NCBI GenBank assembly: GCA_964565895.1 | Contig: CAZMGT010000063.1 | Span: forward strand, 1 to 21,198 | Direction of reading: 5' to 3' | DNA from: CAZMGT01 sp964565895 | GTDB lineage: Bacteria; Armatimonadota; Zipacnadia; UBA1398; CAZMGT01 | Length of the DNA stretch: 21,198 nt | Shown: positions 8,601 to 15,857 of the stretch, in pieces | Layout of the letters: each line of letters opens with the position of its first letter | How positions within the stretch are numbered: position 1 is the first letter of the stretch | The notes under the pieces: model-generated | What the model was told of the DNA's origin: nothing | What the model saw: the letters and a program-made list of their open reading frames with translations, nothing else | Database searches by the model: none | Made by a program: the position numbers and the translations under genes

Positions 8601-9239
8601 ATGAAAGTCTTGGAGATCTTCGAGAGTATTCAGGGTGAGTCGACCTGGGCCGGCACGCCCTGCGTGTTCGTGCGCACGGCAGGGTGTAACCTCGCCTGCT
8701 CCTACTGCGATACCCCGCAGGCGCGGAACGGCTCGGGCGTGGAGATGAGCGTGGACGAGGTGCTGGAGTGCATCAAGCGCTACCCCGTGCGCGTCGCGGA
8801 GATTACGGGCGGGGAGCCCCTGCTCCACGACGATGTCCCGGAGCTTGCCCGGCGCCTGCTCGACGAGGGCTACGCTGTCCTCTGCGAGACGAACGGCTCG
8901 CTGAACATCGACCTGCTCGACCGCCGGGTAAACCGCATTATGGACATTAAGACGCCGGGAAGCGGCATGGCGGAGTTCCTCGACCCGGCGAACCTCGCCC
9001 GCCTCGGCCCCGGGGACGAGGTGAAGTTCGTCATTTGCGACCGCGGGGACTATGAGTGGGCGCGCCGGATGGTCCACGAGCACGACCTCGTCGGCCGCGC
9101 GGAGATCCTCATGTCGCCGGCGCACGGGATTCTCGATCCGCGCGAGCTGGCGGAGTGGATCCTCGCCGACGGGCTCGACGTCCGCCTGCAACTGCAGATC
9201 CACAAGTATATCTGGGGCCCCAACGCCCAGCGGCGCTAG
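8601..9239 (+). CDS. queE: 7-carboxy-7-deazaguanine synthase (radical SAM)
   Basis: 212 residues. QueE converts 6-carboxy-tetrahydropterin to 7-carboxy-7-deazaguanine, a step towards queuosine in tRNA (and other deazapurines), in the cytoplasm. The N-terminus reads MKVLEIFESIQGESTWAG. The radical-SAM cluster motif CNLACSYC (CX3CX2C) follows, then ITGGEPLL and ETNGS, and the family-typical C-terminus QLQIHKYIWGP. Length is normal for the family. ATG 8601 is preferred over the upstream TTG at 8562 because GGAG lies 8-9 nt before it, the family start matches, and 8562 sits right on the predicted promoter. No other queuosine gene is nearby, so it is a stand-alone gene here. The substrate strand of the pathway (QueD, QueC, QueF) must be elsewhere. 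Confidence 0.95.
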   Translation: MKVLEIFESIQGESTWAGTPCVFVRTAGCNLACSYCDTPQARNGSGVEMSVDEVLECIKRYPVRVAEITGGEPLLHDDVPELARRLLDEGYAVLCETNGSLNIDLLDRRVNRIMDIKTPGSGMAEFLDPANLARLGPGDEVKFVICDRGDYEWARRMVHEHDLVGRAEILMSPAHGILDPRELAEWILADGLDVRLQLQIHKYIWGPNAQRR

Positions 9240-9272
9240 AGAGCCAGCCTCTCTGCAACACGCCTCCCTGTA

Positions 9273-9298
9273 CGCGCGAGCGCGCGGAGCCTCGCGCG
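9273..9298. repeat. GC-rich inverted repeat after queE
   Basis: CGCGCGAG (9273-9280) and CTCGCGCG (9291-9298) pair perfectly around a 10-nt loop, 33 bp after the queE stop. There is no T-tract, so it may be a weak or rho-assisted termination structure, or chance in GC-rich DNA. The rest of 9240-9410 shows nothing else clear. Confidence 0.35.
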
Positions 9299-9410
9299 GC
9301 GCTTGCCCGCCGCTGCGCAGGCAGTTGAGCGAAGAGCTTATTCTGCGCCTAGCATTTCCGGTTAGCCCCTGGCAATTGCTTCCGCATTTTGCAACAATTT
9401 GAGATCGCTC

Positions 9411-9440
9411 TTGACAAGCCTTTTGCTTGCGTGTCATATT
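9411..9440 (+). promoter_or_regulatory. Sigma-70-type promoter for the zinc-finger membrane protein
   Basis: TTGACA (9411-9416), 18 bp, then CATATT (9435-9440). The DNA just upstream (9370-9405) is AT-rich against its surroundings, like an UP element. The gene start is 44 bp downstream. Confidence 0.6.
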
Positions 9441-9483
9441 TGTTGCGCTTGCGCGGAGGCATTTTGGGCACAGGGAGCTTCCC

Positions 9484-10917
9484 ATGCGCGACCCGTACTT
9501 CGACCTCCTGCCCGACTACGTCGCCGGGCGGCTCGATGAGGAGACGCGCGACAAAATTGCCGTGCACCTCGTCTCGTGCTTCGCCTGCCGCCAGGAGCTG
9601 CGCCGGCTAGAGGCCGAGGCCGCCCGCGCCGTTGCCGAGGCCGAGGGGCGCGTTACCGAGCACCTTAGCGACGAGCAAATTCAGCGCTTTGTCCGCGGCG
9701 AACTGACCGACGACGAGCGCGATGCCGTGCACGCCCACCTGGGAACGTGCACGGAGTGCGAGGCGCGCGTTTCCGCAGCGCGCGAGGAGTTCTTGCGTGC
9801 GCGCGCCCGCGAGGAGGCCGCCGCGCCACCCGTGGAGGAGAAGCCCCCTACCGCTCCGCCCCCTCCGGAAAAGCCGGCGCCGCCCGCCGTAGAGCGCCCG
9901 GGAAGGCTGAACTGGGGCGCGATCATTGCCGCTATTGCCCTTATCGCGATCATCTGGATCGCCATTGGCACATATATCTCCCGCTTGGGCGCGCCTCCCG
10001 CGCCGTCGCCTTCGCCTGTCGCTCCTAGCCCGACAGCAAAGACGCCTGCCCCCGCGACACCCGCCCCAACGCCCGAGCTTACGCCAACGCCCGCGCCCCA
10101 GGCCACCCCTGCGCTAACTCCAGGGCCGCCGAGCGCGCCCGCTGCTCCGCCCGAGGCCGTCGTCCCCTCGCCCAAGGTGCGCGTCGTTCGGCCGCGGCGC
10201 GTGCGGCCGGTGGCTCCGCGCCCTGCCCGTCCCGTTCTCGCTCTGCTCAAAGACGGCGAGCTGCGCACCGTTGTCTATACCGACGGCACCGTTGACGCGG
10301 GAATACCCCTGCCTGCGGAGCTCGCCGATGCTCTGCGCACGAAGGTGCTCGAGGGCGAGCTGCCTGGGGGCAACCCGTTTTTGCCCGTAATTCGTCCCCG
10401 CCCCGTGCGCGGCGCGCCGCGGCTTGTTGAGCCCGTGGCGACCATGCTCAGCACCCCCACGCCGGAGTTTTCCTGGGAGCCCGTGGCGCCGGGCGCGAGC
10501 TATCGCGTCGTCGTGCGCAGCGTAACCACGGAGCTTGTGTGGCAGAGCGCGTGGACGCGCGACACCGCGCTGCGCGCGCCACAGGGCGCGCTGGCCCCCG
10601 GGCGGGGATATCGCTGGTGGGTCGAGGCAAAGGTCAATGGCCAGCTTGTCCGCTCGCCCGCGGCGCGTATTCGCCTGCTTTCGCAAAGCGCCGTGCGCTA
10701 TCTCGAGGAGCAGCGCAAACAGTTCGGCCGCTCGCACCTGCTCATGGGGGTTATTCTCGAGCGGCTCAGGCTGTTTTTAGACGCCGAGGCGGAGTATGCC
10801 GCCCTAGTGCGCGACAACCCCGACTCCCCGCTTGTCGTAAAGCTTTACGTGGGCCTTTTGCGCCGGCGCGGCTTGTCTCAGCAAGATATCGCTCGCAGGC
10901 TCGAGGCCCTGCGCTAG
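9484..10917 (+). CDS. Membrane protein with two anti-sigma-type zinc fingers and a periplasmic FN3/TPR-like part
   Basis: 477 residues. Two zf-HC2 (ZAS) modules lie in tandem: His28-Cys32-Cys35 in VHLVSCFAC and His85-Cys89-Cys92 in AHLGTCTEC. Such modules hold ECF sigma factors inactive at the membrane. A charged, Pro-rich linker leads to one transmembrane helix (about 144-165), then a long Pro/Ala/Thr-rich stretch (170-245), a fibronectin-III-like domain (about 315-400, TPEFSWEPVAPGASYRV) and a helical TPR-like C-terminus. Topology would put the fingers in the cytoplasm and the rest outside. No sigma factor gene is adjacent, which is atypical, so either the partner is encoded elsewhere or the fingers bind something else. 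ATG 9484 is family-consistent; an upstream in-frame TTG at 9427 lies on the promoter. The stop is 13 bp from the convergent ispH stop. Confidence 0.82.
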   Translation: MRDPYFDLLPDYVAGRLDEETRDKIAVHLVSCFACRQELRRLEAEAARAVAEAEGRVTEHLSDEQIQRFVRGELTDDERDAVHAHLGTCTECEARVSAAREEFLRARAREEAAAPPVEEKPPTAPPPPEKPAPPAVERPGRLNWGAIIAAIALIAIIWIAIGTYISRLGAPPAPSPSPVAPSPTAKTPAPATPAPTPELTPTPAPQATPALTPGPPSAPAAPPEAVVPSPKVRVVRPRRVRPVAPRPARPVLALLKDGELRTVVYTDGTVDAGIPLPAELADALRTKVLEGELPGGNPFLPVIRPRPVRGAPRLVEPVATMLSTPTPEFSWEPVAPGASYRVVVRSVTTELVWQSAWTRDTALRAPQGALAPGRGYRWWVEAKVNGQLVRSPAARIRLLSQSAVRYLEEQRKQFGRSHLLMGVILERLRLFLDAEAEYAALVRDNPDSPLVVKLYVGLLRRRGLSQQDIARRLEALR

Positions 10918-10937
10918 CTTTTCCCGCCTCCTAGCGC
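10911..10937. repeat. Inverted repeat pairing the stop codons of two convergent genes
   Basis: GCGCTAG (10911-10917) and CTAGCGC (10931-10937) are perfect inverted copies around a 13-nt loop that holds TTTT. Each arm contains the TAG of one gene. It may act as a compact bidirectional terminator, although both genes simply end in CGC-TAG. Confidence 0.4.
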
Positions 10938-11833
10938 CCGCCGCACAGCTCGTTCAATCGCGCGACAACCCCGGCGATAACATCCTCGGGCGTCGAGGCC
11001 CCCGCGGAGACGCCAACTATCCTCGCCCCATCCAGCCAGCGCCGGTCGATCTCCTCCGCCGTTTCGATGTGATACGTCGCCGGGCAGTGCCTGCGGGCGA
11101 CCTCGGCAAGCCTGCGCGTGTTTCCGCTGTGCCTGCCGCCGACGATGAGCATAACGTCGGCCTTTTTGCTTAGCTCCTCCGCGGCGCTTTGGCGCAGCAC
11201 GGTGGCGTTGCACAGCGTGTCGCAGACGAAAACCTCTGCGCAGCGGCGCTTGAGCGCTTGGGCAACTGCGCGAAAGTTCTCGCGCGTTTGCGTCGTTTGG
11301 GCGACGAGGCCCACGCGGCCGAGCGGCGGCAACTGGGCGACCTCCTCCGGCCGCTCCACGACAAACGCCCGCCCGCGCACATGGCCCAAGATGCCGAGCA
11401 CCTCGGGGTGCTCCTTTTCTCCAACGATGACCACCTCATAGCCCTGCTCGCGCAGCCTGCGCGCGCGCTCCTGAACCCTACGCACGAACGGGCAGGTAGC
11501 GTCGACCAGCTCCACGCCCAGCTCTCGCGCGCGCTGCAGCACCTCCGGAGGCACGCCGTGGCTGCGGATAACGAGCAGGCCCCCCTGGGCGTCCTCGACG
11601 CGGGCCACGGGCTCCACCCCGGCGCGGCGCAACTGCTCCACTGCCTGGTTGTTGTGAATCAGCGGCCCGAGGGAGAACACGCGCCGGCCCTGCGCCGCCT
11701 CGCGCGCCATGCGCACGGCGCGCTCCACACCGAAGCAAAACCCGGCGTGCTCTGCGACAACAATCGCTGGCTTTTCCGGCACAGGCTCACCCGAGGGGCT
11801 GCGCAGCCGCTCGCCTGCGGCGGGGTTAGTCAT
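10931..11833 (-). CDS. ispH: 4-hydroxy-3-methylbut-2-enyl diphosphate reductase (IspH/LytB)
   Basis: 300 residues. IspH is the last enzyme of the MEP pathway, reducing HMBPP to IPP and DMAPP with a [4Fe-4S] cluster in the cytoplasm. The three cluster cysteines are visible: Cys33 in AGFCFGVERAV, Cys114 in DATCPFV and Cys208 in CDTLCNAT. Substrate-binding histidines and polar residues lie in HNN (60-62), RSHG (90-93), EHPE (141-144), TTQT (180-183) and SGNT. A ~22-residue N-terminal extension before AIVVAEHAGFC is longer than usual. It is the last gene of a minus-strand operon; its ATG overlaps the end of the upstream TPR-like gene by 8 bp, implying translational coupling. The MEP pathway implies bacterial-type isoprenoid synthesis. 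Presence in a transporter operon is unusual. Confidence 0.96.
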   Translation of the reverse strand: MTNPAAGERLRSPSGEPVPEKPAIVVAEHAGFCFGVERAVRMAREAAQGRRVFSLGPLIHNNQAVEQLRRAGVEPVARVEDAQGGLLVIRSHGVPPEVLQRARELGVELVDATCPFVRRVQERARRLREQGYEVVIVGEKEHPEVLGILGHVRGRAFVVERPEEVAQLPPLGRVGLVAQTTQTRENFRAVAQALKRRCAEVFVCDTLCNATVLRQSAAEELSKKADVMLIVGGRHSGNTRRLAEVARRHCPATYHIETAEEIDRRWLDGARIVGVSAGASTPEDVIAGVVARLNELCGGR

Positions 11834-13190
11834 CCGGCTCCTCGATAGTCCCGCTGATTTGCAGCGTGCGCATGTCCCAGCGGGGCATGGATTCGCCCTC
11901 GACCCACGTCTCCGCCTTAACTAGGCAGCGCCCGTTAAGGTGCTGCTCGACATCGCCCACGATATCGCGCGTGAGCTTAAACGCATACGGCGGCTTGTCG
12001 CGTCGCGCGACTTCCACACCGTTTACGTAAAAGCGCACCGTTCCGGAGACGGGGTTGCCCATCTCGTCCGTCCCAAGCAGCGCGGTAATCGTGCTCCCCA
12101 GGGGCATCTCCGCGTCGTAGGCGAAGTCCAACGCCAGGCCAATGCCGCCCACGGGGATCAGCTCGCGCACCAGGCGGTTGATGGGCAGTTGGTCCTCGAA
12201 CGGCCCGAGGTATTTTCGGGCCACGGCGTCGCGCCCGGTTTTTTTGTAGATCTGGGCGATCTTCCGGTGCGCATAGCGGTCGCGCCAGTCCATTCCCGCG
12301 GCCTCCCACGCCGCGAGCGCCCCGTCCAAGTCGCCCTTCTCCTCAAGCAACGTCGCCCGCAGGTGCAGCCCGAGCATATCGCCCGGCTCCCCGAGAAGTT
12401 GCTGCCTGTTCAGCTCCAGCGCGCGGTCGATGTCCCCCTCCTCCCAGGCGTGGATTACGGGAATGTAGTACTCGAGGATCGTGGTAATCGCCCCGGGGGA
12501 GATGTTGTCCTGCCCTTGCGTGCGCACGGTCATGTCGTACATGTCCAGGGCGGCGTAGAAGTCGGGCATGCGCTCCAGGGCGTGCGCGGCCATGCGCGGG
12601 TAGATAATCGCCCCCTCTTCGGTCCACCCGCGGCGGCGGAACCAGGTTAGCCACGCTTTGAAGTAAAACTCCGCGCCCTGGTGCATATCGCCCGCGCGGT
12701 CGAGCGCCGTGTGGCCCGTCTCGCGATAGAGCAGGTGCTCGTGCGGGTTAAACTTTAGCCCCTGGCGCAGGTCGGCCAGCCCCCGGCGCACCCAATACTC
12801 CGGCGCATGCTCCGCGGCCATCCCCGCGATCTCTTCCTCGGCGGCCAGGTTATACGCCTGGTGCCAGCCGAGCATGATCCAGTATTCCGCGAAAAACGGG
12901 TCCAGCGCCACGGCGATCTTCATCAGGGGCAGGCAGCGCGGGCGCATCGGGCTTTCGAAATACTGGTTTACCCGCCACCAAATGATGTCCGCCGCCTGCG
13001 AGCGAAACCCAGCGAACACCGCGCCCAGGGCGACGCCCGTAAGCTCGGTTAGGTTCAGCCCCTCCAGGGGAATGGGGGGCTGGGAGATGCGCCGCTGCTC
13101 GCGATATTCCTCGATCCTGCTCGCCACCTCAAACTGCACGGGAAGCAGCGCGACAACCAACGCCGCGAGAAGCCACCTTCGCCGTCCCAT
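11826..13190 (-). CDS. Exported/membrane-anchored TPR-like protein of an ABC transporter operon
   Basis: 454 residues. An N-terminal signal or anchor (MGRRRWLLAALVVALLPVQF) is followed by GAVFAGFRSQAADIIWWRVNQYFES, a motif I associate with TPR-like proteins encoded beside ABC-2 exporters in planctomycete- and verrucomicrobia-type genomes. Helix pairs resembling TPRs follow (around LPLMKIAVALDPFFAEYWIMLGW, 150-300), then a C-terminal beta-rich part (about 340-445, with GTVRFYVNGVEVARRDKPPY) that looks like an Ig-type sandwich. Its start lies 12 bp after the permease stop, with AGGTGG as ribosome site, and its end overlaps ispH. It ends in TAA, the only one in the window. It probably acts outside the cytoplasm with the transporter; its exact role is unknown. 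Confidence 0.8.
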   Translation of the reverse strand: MGRRRWLLAALVVALLPVQFEVASRIEEYREQRRISQPPIPLEGLNLTELTGVALGAVFAGFRSQAADIIWWRVNQYFESPMRPRCLPLMKIAVALDPFFAEYWIMLGWHQAYNLAAEEEIAGMAAEHAPEYWVRRGLADLRQGLKFNPHEHLLYRETGHTALDRAGDMHQGAEFYFKAWLTWFRRRGWTEEGAIIYPRMAAHALERMPDFYAALDMYDMTVRTQGQDNISPGAITTILEYYIPVIHAWEEGDIDRALELNRQQLLGEPGDMLGLHLRATLLEEKGDLDGALAAWEAAGMDWRDRYAHRKIAQIYKKTGRDAVARKYLGPFEDQLPINRLVRELIPVGGIGLALDFAYDAEMPLGSTITALLGTDEMGNPVSGTVRFYVNGVEVARRDKPPYAFKLTRDIVGDVEQHLNGRCLVKAETWVEGESMPRWDMRTLQISGTIEEPDD

Positions 13191-13202
13191 CGGCTACACC
13201 AC

Positions 13203-13967
13203 CTAAAACTCGCGCCGGTCGAAGAAAATCAGCGCCACGCCAAGCATGATGAACGAATACAAAAACGCATAGCCAATCGGCCCGAGCACGTCCATGAGCT
13301 TAATCGGCTGCTCGAGCAGTATCGGCCGGGTAAAGTCGTACATCTCCATGTGCGGGGCGACCGCTCCGACCAGCCCGAGCATGACCCGGGTATACATGTG
13401 CTCGGCGACCTTGCCCATCTCCTCAAACAGCGTGTAGATGTGCCCCAGAAGATACGCCGCGATGGAGAACACGACGACGAAAATCGAGCTGGAAAAGCTG
13501 GCCACCGCGGTGACGATGGAGTTGAAAATCAAAATCTCAAACAGCGTCATCGCCGTTCCCGCAAACATCGCCGTGGAAATCGGCCCCTGGCGAATGCGGT
13601 AGACGACCAAAAACACCGCGGCCATGAGCGCCGCGCTCCCCACCACGGCGATCGCCGAGCCCAAAAACTTGCCCACGATGAAATGCGTGCGGTTTACCGG
13701 CTTGGCCAAAATCACGTGAATCGTCTTGCGCTCGATCTCCGTGGGAATGAGGCTTGCCCCGAGGACAATCGCGATAAGCACGCCGAACAAGCGCACGGTG
13801 TTAATCCCCATGTCGATGAGGAACTTCTCCTCCTCGCCTGGGGCAAAGCTTTTAAACACCTGCGAGAAAAACACCGTGGCCACGGCGAACAGCAGGAGCA
13901 CGTTAAGCACGCGCCGGCGAATCGCCTCCTGCACCGTGGCCTTGGCCAGCGCCCAGATCGCGATCAT
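13203..13967 (-). CDS. ABC-2 type transporter permease (NosY-like)
   Basis: 254 residues with about six hydrophobic segments (for example ALAKATVQEAIRRRVLNVLL leading into the first, VLIAIVLGASLIP, AVVGSAALMAAVFLVVY, FVVVFSIAAYLLG, YAFLYSFIMLGVALIFF). The cytoplasmic loop PTEIERKTIHVILAKPVNR is the typical ABC-2 permease signature next to the second helix. It would form the membrane pore of an exporter driven by the adjacent ATPase. Its ATG overlaps the ATPase stop in an ATGA arrangement (13964-13967), a classic sign of translational coupling and fixed stoichiometry. Substrate unknown. Confidence 0.92.
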   Translation of the reverse strand: MIAIWALAKATVQEAIRRRVLNVLLLFAVATVFFSQVFKSFAPGEEEKFLIDMGINTVRLFGVLIAIVLGASLIPTEIERKTIHVILAKPVNRTHFIVGKFLGSAIAVVGSAALMAAVFLVVYRIRQGPISTAMFAGTAMTLFEILIFNSIVTAVASFSSSIFVVVFSIAAYLLGHIYTLFEEMGKVAEHMYTRVMLGLVGAVAPHMEMYDFTRPILLEQPIKLMDVLGPIGYAFLYSFIMLGVALIFFDRREF

Positions 13968-14968
13968 TCAAATCTCGCCTCCTCTACCTCCGTCCGCCGT
14001 CCCACTTCCTTAATGAATACGGACTCGAGCGACTCGCGGAACGGCCCGTAGGAGACAATCTCCCCGCCCACCTCGCGCACGACCTGCGCCAGGTCAAACA
14101 GCGAGTGCTCGGCGGGGACGCGGAAGTGCATCTCCGGCCCCTCGAGCTCCACCGTGGCCCCCAGGCCCTTCAGCCGCTCCACGCCCTCCTGGCTCAGCCC
14201 CGAGACCACGAGCAAATGGTCCTCGCTCACGGTAAGCACCTCGTCTAGCGTGCCGAAACGCAAAAGCTCGCCGCGGTCGAGAATGGCCACGCGGTCGCAA
14301 ATCTCTTCCACCTGCTCCAACAGGTGCGAGGCAATAAGCAGCGTTTTCCCCTGGTCGCGCAGCTCGACGATCAGGTCCTTAATCTCGCGCGCGGCGATCG
14401 GGTCCAGGCCCGAGGTCGGCTCGTCCATCATCAAAAAGTCCGGGTCGTTAACGAGCGCCGCGGCGAGGCCGATGCGCTGGATCATTCCCTTGGAGCACTC
14501 CGAGATGCGCACGTGCCGCCGCTTGGACATCCCCACAAGCTCGAGCAGCTCGTTCGTCCGCTCGCGTAGCTCGCGCCGCGGGATGCCCGAGAGCGAGCCA
14601 AAGAACTTAATTACCTCCTCGCCGCTTAGGTGCTGGTAGAAAAACGGGCCCTCGGGCATAAACCCGATGCGCGCCCGGGCGCGCAAGCTGCGCGGGGGCT
14701 CGCCGAAAATGCGCGCCTCGCCCGAGGTGGGAAAGATAAGCCCCAAAAGCAGCTTTAGCGTTGTTGTCTTCCCCGAGCCGTTGGGGCCGATCAGCCCGAG
14801 GATCTCGCCCTGGCGCACCTCAAGGCTCAGCTCCTTCAACGCGAGGATCTCGTGCCCCAGGGCGGGCTTATAAACCTTGGTTAGCTTCTCCGTATAGGCC
14901 ACCACGGGCGGCTGCTCCGCCGCTTCCGCGGCGGGCTCTCTGGCCAGTGCTGCTTCCCCGTTGCTCAT
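13964..14968 (-). CDS. ABC transporter ATP-binding protein
   Basis: 334 residues, cytoplasmic ATPase of the export system. Walker A GPNGSGKT is at 61-68. The Q-loop region reads GFMPEGPFF, with Glu instead of Gln, as in NatA-type and ABC-2 exporters. The signature is ECSKGMIQR, Walker B FLMMDEPTSGLDP, and the H-loop IASHLLEQ. A C-terminal regulatory extension of about 80 residues follows the nucleotide domain, and an Ala/Glu-rich N-terminal tail precedes it. ATG 14968 follows GAGGAGG (14984-14978) with 9-nt spacing. It is the first gene of the operon with permease, TPR-like protein and ispH. The 150-bp divergent region (14969-15118) has a CATACT candidate -10 on the minus strand, but no good -35. 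Confidence 0.95.
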   Translation of the reverse strand: MSNGEAALAREPAAEAAEQPPVVAYTEKLTKVYKPALGHEILALKELSLEVRQGEILGLIGPNGSGKTTTLKLLLGLIFPTSGEARIFGEPPRSLRARARIGFMPEGPFFYQHLSGEEVIKFFGSLSGIPRRELRERTNELLELVGMSKRRHVRISECSKGMIQRIGLAAALVNDPDFLMMDEPTSGLDPIAAREIKDLIVELRDQGKTLLIASHLLEQVEEICDRVAILDRGELLRFGTLDEVLTVSEDHLLVVSGLSQEGVERLKGLGATVELEGPEMHFRVPAEHSLFDLAQVVREVGGEIVSYGPFRESLESVFIKEVGRRTEVEEARFE

Positions 14969-15057
14969 CGTCTGCTGCCTCCTCTGCCTTTGCCAAGTGC
15001 CCTCCCTCGCTGCAGTATGCTACCATCAAACCCCGTGCCTGAAAAGCACGCCCGCCG

Positions 15058-15086
15058 TTGACATCCCCCTCCCTCCCCGCTACGAT
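15058..15086 (+). promoter_or_regulatory. Near-consensus sigma-70 promoter for the DUF1638 gene
   Basis: TTGACA (15058-15063), a 17-bp spacer of C and T, then TACGAT (15081-15086). The start codon lies 33 bp downstream of the -10, with GGGAGG (15107-15112) as ribosome site. Confidence 0.7.
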
Positions 15087-15118
15087 GCTTCGACACACGC
15101 CCGCGCGGGAGGTCTGCC

Positions 15119-15847
15119 GTGCACCTGAAGGTCGTCGCCTGCGAGGTCCTCGCGCGCGAGATATTTTACTGCGCTGCGCGCGCTGCGAATACCGTGGATA
15201 TCGAGTTTAACCCCCAGGGCTTCCACGCCGATCCCGACCGCTGCCGCGGCGTGCTTCAGGAGCAGGTCGACGCCGTCCCCGCCGAGCGCTACGACGCTCT
15301 GCTCCTCGGCTATGGCCTCTGCTCAAACAGCGTTGTCGGCTTGCGCGCGGGCAAAATTCCCCTCGTCATCCCCCGCGCGCACGACTGTATTACCTTTTTC
15401 CTCGGCTCGAAAAAGCGCTATCGCGAGGAATTCGAGCGCCATCCCGGGACGTACTACTACACCTCCGGCTGGCTGGAGCATCACCTGCGGCGCAAGAGCG
15501 AAAAGCAGGGCCCCCCGCGCGAGAACCAACAGGCAAGCTTCGCGCGCCTCGCCGAAAAATATGGCGAGGACAACGCCCGCTACCTCGCCGAGGTCCTCGG
15601 CCACTGGAAGAACCTCTACACCCGCGGCGCGTTCATCTCGTTCCCGTTCTCCGAGCACCTAAACCTTGAGCGGCGCGTGCGCGAGATCTGCGCCGAGCGC
15701 GGGTGGCAGTTTGTCCGGCTTGAGGGCGACCTGTCGCTCATCCAGCGCTGGCTCGATGGGCAGTGGGACGCAGAGGACTTCCTCGTCGTTCACCCTGGGC
15801 AGGAGATCTACGCTACCCACGACGAGCAGATCATCGCCGCGCGCTAG
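15119..15847 (+). CDS. DUF1638 domain protein
   Basis: 242 residues from a GTG start placed six bases after GGGAGG. Family-typical blocks are LLLGYGLCSNSVVGL, PLVIPRAHDCITFFLGSKKRY and YYYTSGWLEH; the C-terminal half ends with FLVVHPGQEIYATH. The invariant-looking Cys residues in GYGLCSN and AHDC could bind a metal or take part in redox chemistry, which is inference. The biochemical role is unestablished as far as I know; members occur in anaerobes and methanogens, often near corrinoid-dependent methyltransferase genes. It is cytoplasmic (no signal). It diverges from the ABC operon and converges with the PAP2 phosphatase with a 10-bp gap. A UroD-like gene lies about 1 kb downstream on the same strand. 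Confidence 0.85.
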   Translation: MHLKVVACEVLAREIFYCAARAANTVDIEFNPQGFHADPDRCRGVLQEQVDAVPAERYDALLLGYGLCSNSVVGLRAGKIPLVIPRAHDCITFFLGSKKRYREEFERHPGTYYYTSGWLEHHLRRKSEKQGPPRENQQASFARLAEKYGEDNARYLAEVLGHWKNLYTRGAFISFPFSEHLNLERRVREICAERGWQFVRLEGDLSLIQRWLDGQWDAEDFLVVHPGQEIYATHDEQIIAAR

Positions 15848-15857
15848 CCCGGCGCGC

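Noticed and set aside
8421..9485. 354-residue minus-strand frame
   Set aside because: Antisense to queE, which is unmistakable; no domain or ribosome site.
14969..15057. Minus-strand promoter for the ABC operon
   Set aside because: CATACT could be a -10, but no -35 match lies at 16-18 bp; not strong enough to list.
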